A model generated the notes under the pieces. It did no database searches and was not told the DNA's origin. It worked only from the letters and a program-made list of their open reading frames with translations. A DNA stretch of 5,181 nt from Bacteroidetes bacterium UBA2234. Lineage in GTDB: Bacteria > Bacteroidota > Bacteroidia > NS11-12g > UBA955. Below, piece by piece: positions 1 to 5,181 of the stretch. Position 1 is the first letter of the stretch, and each line of letters opens with the position of its first letter. Where the stretch lies: NCBI GenBank assembly GCA_002347985.1, contig DDYM01000074.1:202-5382 (forward strand), in the 5' to 3' direction. The position numbers were made by a program, and so were the translations under genes.

Positions 1-48
1 ATAATGGCTTCCTTTCGACGGAAATAGGGGTGCTTTCCATTTTGTTTA

Positions 49-79
49 TTGTCAGAACGACACTTATCGCCTATTTTTG
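49..79 (+). promoter_or_regulatory. Candidate Bacteroidota-type promoter upstream of the GH13 gene
   Basis: TATTTTTG at 72-79 matches the Bacteroidota -7 consensus TAnnTTTG exactly, and a TTG at 49-51 lies 20 bases upstream, about where a -33 element would be. The match lies only 8 bases before the ATG at 88, so transcription would begin almost at the start codon and leave little or no leader. In AT-rich sequence such a match can arise by chance, and the real promoter may lie left of the window. Confidence 0.25.
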
Positions 80-87
80 AAAGAACT

Positions 88-144
88 ATGAAGAAAATTG
101 CCGTTTTGCTTTGTTGGTTCCTGATGGGAAGTGCTTTGCAAGCC
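88..144 (+). other. Sec signal peptide of the GH13 enzyme
   Basis: The first 19 residues have two lysines after Met, a hydrophobic core (IAVLLCWFLMG) and a small-residue end, SALQA, followed by Gln. This is a typical signal peptidase I site, and Gln at +1 is common in Bacteroidota. No lipobox Cys follows, because the only Cys sits inside the hydrophobic core, so a lipoprotein is unlikely. The cleavage position is inferred. Sec export is the expected first step before T9SS crossing of the outer membrane. Confidence 0.85.
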
Positions 145-2919
145 CAAGTGCTGTCGCTCAGTCCCGTTTTCCCAAAAGAAACCGACACCGTAACCATCGT
201 TTATAATGCAAAATTGGGGAACGGCGCTTTGATCGGAGCAACCCAAGTCTATGCACATACGGGTGTGATTACAACGTTATCCACCGGTGGCAGTGATTGG
301 AAGCATGTGGTTGGCAACTGGGGCACGGCGGATGCGCGTACCAAAATGACATCTTTGGGGAACGACAAATGGCAGATTCGTTATCATGTGAAAGACTTTT
401 ATTCTCAAGCGGGAGCATTTGCCACCAATGAAACTGTTCTGCAATTGGCTTTTGTATTCCGAAATGCCGATGGTTCTAAGGTGGGTCGCAGCGCTGCCGG
501 CACCGACATTTTCACGCCCATTTATTCGGTTGGATTGGCCGCAAAATTTACTTTGCCCGAAATCAAAAACAGTATTATCGGCGCTACATCTACCCAAAAA
601 ATCGAAGTGTGGGCTAGCAGAGTTTGTGCCACTGTGTTAACCCTCAACGGCGATACACTTCGCAAAAGCAAAACAAAAGATAGTTTTCAGCTCTCCTACA
701 GCAATTGGAAAGTGGGAGCCAACCAAATGATTTACACAGCCAATTACAACAACCAATACATTGCTGCTGATACCGTCACTTTCGTGGTTAATCCAACCGT
801 AAAATTGTTGGATCCGCCATCGGGATTAGAATTGGGTGTCACTTATTTGGATGATTCCACGGCCTATGTTTTGTTCTATGCGCCGTACAAGAATTTTGTA
901 TACGTGATCGGGGATTTCAACAATTGGGGCCCAGATACAGCGTATTTCATGAATTATTCATCGTCCAAAAGCATTTGGTGGAAGAAAATTACCGGCTTAA
1001 AAAAAGGCGTTGAATACGGCTATCAGTTTTGGGTGGATGGCAGCATTCGCATAGCAGATCCATTCGCAACCCTCCTACTGCACGAGTGGGATGATGCTTA
1101 TATCCCCGCCGCGAATTACCCCAATTTAAAGTATTACCCCAAGAACAAAACCCAAGGGTATGTTGGTGTTTTACAAACCGCTCAGCCTGCTTTTTCATGG
1201 TCGAAAATCAACTTTCAACGACCTGCAACGGACAAACTATTAATTTACGAATGTCTCACCCGAGATTTCACCAAAGCCCAAACTTTTAAGGCTTTGCAAG
1301 ATTCTATTCCGTATTTAAAGAGATTGGGAATAACCGCTTTAGAGTTGATGCCGGTTTGTGAATTTGAGGGGAATTTGAGCTGGGGTTATAATGTGGCAAG
1401 TCATATGGCCATTGATAAATACTATGGAAATCGGTCGGCCCTGAAATCTTTGGTTGATGCCTGTCATCAAAATGGCATCGCAGTGATCTTGGATGTCGTT
1501 TACAACCACGTATTTGGTTCCGCTTCAATCAATGTTTTGTATTGGGACGCTACTACAGGAAAACCCTGGGGAAATAGCCCCTACTTAAATGCCGATGCAA
1601 AACATCCGTTTAATGTAGGATATGACGTAAACCACGAAACCCAAGCGACCAAATATTATGTTAAACGGACGTTGGCATATTTGCTTGAGGAATTTCATGT
1701 GGATGGTTTTCGCTTTGATTTGAGCAAAGGTTTTACCCAAACATATTCTGGCAACGATGCCACCAAAATGGCCCAATACGATCAAAGTAGGGTTGATATT
1801 CTCACCGATTATTACAACTGGGTTCAGGCCAAATCTCCGGGTGCTTATTGTATTATGGAGCATTTCGCAGATAACAACGAAGAGCAGACATTATCGTCCA
1901 AGGGAATGATGTTATGGGGCAATGGAAATTTCAATGCCAATGAGGCAGGAATGGGCTTCAGCAACAGTGACTTTGGATATGGCATCGATGCGCAAAAAAG
2001 ATCTTTCGGACAGCGCAATTTGGTGGGTTATATCATCAGTCATGATGAGGAAAGAATGGGTTACAAGTGCAAAAATTTTGGAAATTCTACAACGGGATAT
2101 TCCGTGAAGGACCCCAATGTTTACGTGCCACGGGTGGGGTTGGCATATGCTTTTGTAATTGCTACTCCCGGACCCAAAATGATTTGGCAGTTTGATGAGC
2201 TCGCATACGATTATAGCATCAACACTTGTGAAGACGGGGTAACGGTTCAAGATGCTTGTCGTTTAGCAAACAAGCCAGTTCGTTGGGACTATTGGACTTC
2301 GGATATGGTCCGACGGAAAAATCAATTCAAAATCGCATCCATCGCGCAGCTGAAAGGAAACTATACAGAGGTGTCTTCACCCAATAGTTACAATTTTTCC
2401 AGTGGCGGAAATTATAAGATTTTAACCCTCAATCACAGCAATATGAATACGGTTGTGATTGGCAATTTCGATGTAACATCCAGCAGTGCATCTGTAGGTT
2501 TTGCCCATACCGGTTATTGGTATAATTATTTAACCGGCGATAGCATTCTGGTTTCTGGTAATACGATGGTGATTACTCTGGCGGCTGGCGAATATCATGT
2601 GTACACGGACAAAAAAATTACAAATCCCTATGCAAAGCAGATTTTGGGTGGCAGTGCAGGAGCTGAGGAATTGGAATCCAATGCCCAAATGCGAGTGTAT
2701 CCCAATCCGGCGCAAAGTGCTGTTCAATTCGTGTTCAAGGATTCGGACGACATGAAAGGCGATGTGACCGTTGTGGATTGCGTGGGAAGAGTGGTGTTGC
2801 GCAAAGTCATCGAGGGCGGTGAATCTCTCAACATTGTAGATTTGGCTGCAGGTCAGTATTGGATTCAGTTTAGGTCGATCCAAGGCGCAGTTTACTCAAC
2901 CAAATTGATGATTCAATAG
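88..2919 (+). CDS. Secreted multidomain GH13 alpha-amylase-family glycoside hydrolase with T9SS type A sorting domain
   Basis: Predicted extracellular enzyme acting on alpha-glucans (starch or glycogen type), 943 residues from the ATG at 88. I chose this ATG over the in-frame TTG at 49 because it opens directly with a signal peptide (MKKIAVLLCWFLMGSALQA, likely cut before Q20). Order of modules: starch-binding-like beta domain about 21-146; Ig-like domain about 147-237; CBM48-like E-set about 238-371 (GDFNNW near 275-280); GH13 barrel about 380-745; C-terminal beta domain about 747-844; T9SS sorting domain 868-943. GH13 motifs: region I DVVYNH 469-474; region II GFRFDLSKG 540-548 with R542 and nucleophile D544; region III CIMEHFAD with acid/base E591; region IV ISHDE with H652 and D653. 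All catalytic residues are present, so activity is likely. Bond specificity (hydrolase, debranching or transglycosylase) cannot be read from sequence. Domain borders are estimates. GH13 membership and secretion route are firm. Confidence 0.95.
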   Translation: MKKIAVLLCWFLMGSALQAQVLSLSPVFPKETDTVTIVYNAKLGNGALIGATQVYAHTGVITTLSTGGSDWKHVVGNWGTADARTKMTSLGNDKWQIRYHVKDFYSQAGAFATNETVLQLAFVFRNADGSKVGRSAAGTDIFTPIYSVGLAAKFTLPEIKNSIIGATSTQKIEVWASRVCATVLTLNGDTLRKSKTKDSFQLSYSNWKVGANQMIYTANYNNQYIAADTVTFVVNPTVKLLDPPSGLELGVTYLDDSTAYVLFYAPYKNFVYVIGDFNNWGPDTAYFMNYSSSKSIWWKKITGLKKGVEYGYQFWVDGSIRIADPFATLLLHEWDDAYIPAANYPNLKYYPKNKTQGYVGVLQTAQPAFSWSKINFQRPATDKLLIYECLTRDFTKAQTFKALQDSIPYLKRLGITALELMPVCEFEGNLSWGYNVASHMAIDKYYGNRSALKSLVDACHQNGIAVILDVVYNHVFGSASINVLYWDATTGKPWGNSPYLNADAKHPFNVGYDVNHETQATKYYVKRTLAYLLEEFHVDGFRFDLSKGFTQTYSGNDATKMAQYDQSRVDILTDYYNWVQAKSPGAYCIMEHFADNNEEQTLSSKGMMLWGNGNFNANEAGMGFSNSDFGYGIDAQKRSFGQRNLVGYIISHDEERMGYKCKNFGNSTTGYSVKDPNVYVPRVGLAYAFVIATPGPKMIWQFDELAYDYSINTCEDGVTVQDACRLANKPVRWDYWTSDMVRRKNQFKIASIAQLKGNYTEVSSPNSYNFSSGGNYKILTLNHSNMNTVVIGNFDVTSSSASVGFAHTGYWYNYLTGDSILVSGNTMVITLAAGEYHVYTDKKITNPYAKQILGGSAGAEELESNAQMRVYPNPAQSAVQFVFKDSDDMKGDVTVVDCVGRVVLRKVIEGGESLNIVDLAAGQYWIQFRSIQGAVYSTKLMIQ
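2689..2916 (+). other. T9SS type A C-terminal sorting domain of the GH13 enzyme
   Basis: The last 76 residues carry the hallmarks of the Por secretion system C-terminal domain: MRVYPNPAQS at the start, a short beta-sandwich pattern (VTVVDCVGRVV, LNIVDLAAGQYWIQF) and a terminal KLMIQ. In Bacteroidota this domain directs cargo through the T9SS, after which it is usually removed and the protein is released or attached to surface lipopolysaccharide. This places the enzyme outside the cell and implies that the genome encodes a T9SS elsewhere. Confidence 0.92.
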
Positions 2920-2938
2920 CGTATATTCGCGACCGCGG

Positions 2939-4420
2939 ATGCTGTTCAACTCAGTCATATATTGGTTTTTTCTGCCTTTGGTATGGCTCACGTATTTTGT
3001 GTTGCCGGCGAAGCAGCGTTGGATTTGGCTTTTGCTGGCGAGTTATTTCTTTTACGGGTATTGGAAGGTTGAGTTTGCGGGGTTGATGATGCTTACATCG
3101 GTGATTGACTGGTGGTGTGGCATGCGGGTGGAGCAGGATGGCTCGCTGGGTTGGAAGAAGTTTTGGCTTTGGTTTAGCATCGGTAGTAACCTCACCATGT
3201 TGTTCATGTTCAAATACTTGGACTTTGCTTTGGGCGATTCGGCGATGGTGCGATGGATGAGCGATCACAATGCTACGGCGTGGATTGTGGAGTTGGGGAA
3301 ATATACGATCCCTGCGGGGATTTCATTTTATACCTTTCAGAGTATCAGCTATGTGGTGGATGTGTATCGCGGACAGGAGAAGGCGGAGCACAATCTGCCC
3401 AAATTCATGCTGTATGTTTCGTTCTTTCCGCAGTTGGTTGCCGGTCCGATCGAGCGCTTTGGCAAGCTGCATTCGCAGTTATTTTCTGATTATATGCCCA
3501 AGTGGGAGGATGTGCGCAACGGGGCGAGATTGCTAATTTATGGGTTGTTTTTGAAGGTGGCGGTGGCCGATAATTTGGCTTCGGTGGTGGATGCGTTTTA
3601 TTCGGACCATACGGCTTACACGCAGGCGGAGGCTTGGCTGGCGACCTTCTATTTTACGTTTCAAGTGTATACCGATTTCTTTGGGTATTCGTTGTTGGCA
3701 CAGGGCAGTGCGTTGTTGTTTGGGATTCATTTGATGGACAATTTCAACAAGCCGTTTATCTCCAAGAGCATTCCTGAATTTTGGCAACGATGGCATATTT
3801 CGTTGAGTACTTGGTTTAGGGACTACATTTTTATCCCTGTGGGGGGTAACAAAAGGGGTCCTTGGGTATTGGCGATGGCGGCGATGCTGGTGTTTTTTAC
3901 CAGTGGGTTATGGCATGGGGCCAACGGGACGATGATCGCGTTTGGGGTGGCCCAGGGATTTCTGTATTTATTTGATCGTTTTGTGTTTAAGAAGTTGGAG
4001 TTTGTGGGCGGACATTTCCACGATCATCAGGGGCGGTTGCCATTGCGCAGGCGTTTGTGGGATGGGTTTCGGACGGTGAAAACGGGGTTCTTTTTCATGA
4101 TGACATTGGTGTGGTTTCGGAGTGCTACGATGGACCAAGCTTCGGAGGTTTTTGGGATGTTATGGATGCCGGGATATATCGGTTGTAGACTAGATGGATT
4201 GGTGGGGATTGCCGCGCCTACCTTGGCTCACGGTTTGCAAATACCACTTTTTTTGTGTATATTCTTGTTGCTGGATTTGTGGTTGATGAAAGAGCGGGCG
4301 GATGTTTGGTTGGGTAAATTTCCTATAGCGATTCGCTGGGCTATGTATGTGTTGATGGCGGTTTCCATTTGGATTTGGGGCGGTGCTGTGAATCACCCGT
4401 TTGTATATTTTCAGTTTTGA
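2939..4420 (+). CDS. MBOAT-family membrane-bound O-acyltransferase (AlgI/PatA/DltB-like)
   Basis: Complete 493-residue polytopic inner-membrane protein, the usual length for bacterial MBOAT proteins. The family moves acyl groups, commonly acetyl, from a cytoplasmic donor across the membrane for transfer to exported glycans. The start MLFNSVIYWFFLPLVW and the end FVYFQF are both typical. Other family motifs: GISFYTFQSISYVVDVYR 127-144, FFPQLVAGPIER 162-173, FNKPFISKSIPEFWQRWH 269-286 followed by ISLSTWFRDYIFIPVGG 287-303, and GLWHGANGT 323-331. H326 of WHG is the invariant histidine expected to be essential; H286 is the second conserved one. There are roughly 11-13 hydrophobic segments. The region TDFFGYSLLAQGSALLFG (245-262) has Leu where many relatives have GYSD, which is probably a subfamily difference. 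There is no Shine-Dalgarno sequence before the ATG. The gene lies 19 bases after the GH13 gene and its stop overlaps the next start, so coupling to the SGNH-like gene is likely. Acyl donor and target are unknown. Confidence 0.95.
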   Translation: MLFNSVIYWFFLPLVWLTYFVLPAKQRWIWLLLASYFFYGYWKVEFAGLMMLTSVIDWWCGMRVEQDGSLGWKKFWLWFSIGSNLTMLFMFKYLDFALGDSAMVRWMSDHNATAWIVELGKYTIPAGISFYTFQSISYVVDVYRGQEKAEHNLPKFMLYVSFFPQLVAGPIERFGKLHSQLFSDYMPKWEDVRNGARLLIYGLFLKVAVADNLASVVDAFYSDHTAYTQAEAWLATFYFTFQVYTDFFGYSLLAQGSALLFGIHLMDNFNKPFISKSIPEFWQRWHISLSTWFRDYIFIPVGGNKRGPWVLAMAAMLVFFTSGLWHGANGTMIAFGVAQGFLYLFDRFVFKKLEFVGGHFHDHQGRLPLRRRLWDGFRTVKTGFFFMMTLVWFRSATMDQASEVFGMLWMPGYIGCRLDGLVGIAAPTLAHGLQIPLFLCIFLLLDLWLMKERADVWLGKFPIAIRWAMYVLMAVSIWIWGGAVNHPFVYFQF

Positions 4421-4425
4421 TGATG
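4418..4425 (+). promoter_or_regulatory. Stop/start overlap TGATGATG joining the MBOAT and SGNH-like genes
   Basis: The MBOAT stop TGA (4418-4420) shares its A with an ATG at 4420, and a second in-frame ATG follows at 4423. Such TGATG junctions usually mean translational coupling, where the ribosome ending one protein restarts on the next. This fits two proteins made in fixed ratio. The overlap is seen directly; coupling is inferred. Confidence 0.7.
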
Positions 4426-5181
4426 GCTTGGATCAAAGATATCGCTCCGAAAGTGCTGCTGAGATTGGCGGTGGGTGTGTTCGTGTTTTTTGTGGCCAAT
4501 TGGTGGTATTGGAGTTCGGGCTTGCGGAATAAGGAGCGTTTGAAGTTTTCGCCGGTTGCGGGGAAGTTGGATTCGGCGTTTTGTTATGGCGATGTGGTGT
4601 ATTTGGGGGAGAGTTCTAATACGAGTTTCAATCCGTGGACGGATACGTTTGGGTATAGTGTGAGTGAGTTTTTGCAGTTGTATTTGCCGCAGAATCGGGT
4701 CAGGGGGGTATCGCACGATGGGTATCATGTGGGGTTGTTTTCGCAGATGTTGGGATTGATGCCGGAGCATTGGGCCTTGCGGGCACCGGGGTTTGAGGAG
4801 TTCGATCGGGGTGATTTGGATGCGGGCGGCGAGAAAACGGCATTGGGATCGGTGAAGTATGGAGTGAGCAAGGACAATTGGTATAAATTGAACGATAGTA
4901 ATTCATTGCGCAAAACGGTGGTAATAACAGTGAATATGCGGAGTTTTGGTCCGAGTGCGATGTTCAACGGCAACGAGGCCAGCAACCAGCAGGAGGCGAT
5001 ATTTTATTCGAATCGCATGGCGTTGTTGAACAGGGTGTTTGTGAGTTTGCATCATTACGACAATAGAGACTCTAGGGAGATGGAGCGGGCGAAGACGCAG
5101 TGGTTTCGGACGAAAGATTTGCGTTTAAAGGGTGGCGTAGGAAATCATTATTTCAATACGCACGCTGATGGCAATATGAAA
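4420..5181 (+). CDS. Membrane-anchored SGNH/GDSL-like acyltransferase or esterase, partner of the MBOAT protein (partial, 3' end outside window)
   Basis: The frame is open from ATG to the window edge (254 codons, no stop), so the C-terminus is missing. I start at 4420, which overlaps the MBOAT stop by one base; a second in-frame ATG at 4423 is equally possible. Residues 12-31 form one hydrophobic segment (VLLRLAVGVFVFFVANWWYW) behind K11 and R15, suggesting a type II anchor with the rest in the periplasm. VVYLGESSN (59-67) looks like SGNH block I, with S65 as candidate nucleophile and Glu in place of the usual Asp of GDS. RGVSHDGYHVG (95-105) may be block II. KTVVITVNMRSFG (165-177) resembles the block III strand with its Asn. 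The C-terminal Asp/His dyad would lie beyond the window. The gene order mirrors the MBOAT-SGNH pairs AlgI-AlgX/AlgJ, PatA-PatB and DltB-DltD, so a role in O-acylation of an exported glycan is inferred. Superfamily assignment is moderately sure; esterase versus transferase is open. Strong NNG codon bias (20 of 23 Leu are TTG). Confidence 0.8.
   Translation, partial: MMAWIKDIAPKVLLRLAVGVFVFFVANWWYWSSGLRNKERLKFSPVAGKLDSAFCYGDVVYLGESSNTSFNPWTDTFGYSVSEFLQLYLPQNRVRGVSHDGYHVGLFSQMLGLMPEHWALRAPGFEEFDRGDLDAGGEKTALGSVKYGVSKDNWYKLNDSNSLRKTVVITVNMRSFGPSAMFNGNEASNQQEAIFYSNRMALLNRVFVSLHHYDNRDSREMERAKTQWFRTKDLRLKGGVGNHYFNTHADGNMK

Noticed and set aside
3..80. An open + frame from the left edge to TGA at 78-80 (25 codons, ending in a hydrophobic stretch and LIAYF), ending 7 bases before the GH13 ATG; it could be the tail of an upstream gene.
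   Set aside because: It is too short to judge, shows no recognisable motif, and another frame also ends nearby (TAG at 25-27). Sequence to the left is needed.
49..87. Longer GH13 reading from the in-frame TTG at 49 (13 extra residues).
   Set aside because: The extra residues are polar and would sit in front of a standard signal peptide. The ATG at 88 gives a clean Sec signal.
64..2883. Several - strand and off-frame open frames of 60-120 codons inside the GH13 gene.
   Set aside because: The + frame has intact catalytic motifs and domain structure throughout. The others show no motifs, signals or start context.
2920..2938. Possible terminator or promoter in the gap between the GH13 and MBOAT genes (GCG/CGC arms around TATATT, CCGCGG palindrome, TATATTCG resembling TAnnTTTG).
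   Set aside because: The stem is only 3 base pairs with no T-tract, the promoter-like octamer has a mismatch, and I see no TTG at suitable spacing upstream.
3253..3536. Two + strand off-frame open frames inside the MBOAT gene.
   Set aside because: They overlap the conserved MBOAT motifs in the true frame (GISFYTFQ, PQLVAGPIER) and have no features of their own.
4741..4920. A frameshift within the SGNH-like gene, suspected because the segment near 4780-4900 has no recognised motif.
   Set aside because: The frame stays open with the same codon bias on both sides, and the other + frames meet stops within the segment. A genuine insert is the better reading.
4411..4985. Three overlapping - strand open frames (4411-4770, 4700-4906, 4725-4985) opposite the SGNH-like gene.
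   Set aside because: They are a by-product of the strong TTG/GTG/ACG codon use on the + strand, which removes stop codons from the complement. Their products are low-complexity, rich in Pro, Arg, His and Thr, and show no domain.

Overview
The window looks like chromosomal DNA from a member of the Bacteroidota with a type IX secretion system (T9SS), probably from one of its free-living gliding or polymer-degrading lineages. The main evidence is the C-terminal type A sorting domain on the first gene (YPNPA motif, final KLMIQ). A-rich or Shine-Dalgarno-poor start regions and a possible TAnnTTTG promoter element agree with this. I cannot name a genus.

Layout: all three genes lie on the + strand and are tightly packed. 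Positions 1-87 are a short 5' flank with a weak candidate promoter. Positions 88-2919 encode a large secreted multidomain GH13 alpha-amylase-family enzyme: signal peptide, starch-binding-like module, Ig-like module, CBM48-like module, catalytic barrel, beta domain and T9SS sorting domain. After a 19-base gap, positions 2939-4420 encode a complete MBOAT-family membrane O-acyltransferase of the AlgI/PatA/DltB type. Its stop codon overlaps the start of a third gene by one base (TGATGATGG). That gene, 4420-5181, is a membrane-anchored SGNH/GDSL-like protein that is still open at the right edge, so its C-terminus is missing. I see no RNA genes, mobile elements, CRISPR arrays, clear repeats or convincing terminators. 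No stretch without a gene exceeds 90 bases.

How the genes may work together: the MBOAT and SGNH-like proteins form a recognisable two-component O-acylation pair. The MBOAT protein would carry an acyl group, probably acetyl, across the inner membrane, and the anchored SGNH partner would place it on an extracytoplasmic glycan. The amylase is exported to the cell surface or medium and would cut alpha-glucans there. A direct link between the amylase and the acylation pair is not shown. They are close enough to be co-transcribed, but their codon use differs sharply, which suggests different histories or expression levels.

I found no clearly undescribed system. The points most worth a second look are the acylation pair with its variant GES nucleophile motif, the abrupt codon-use boundary near 2920-2940, and the mixed branching-enzyme/amylase motif set of the GH13 protein.
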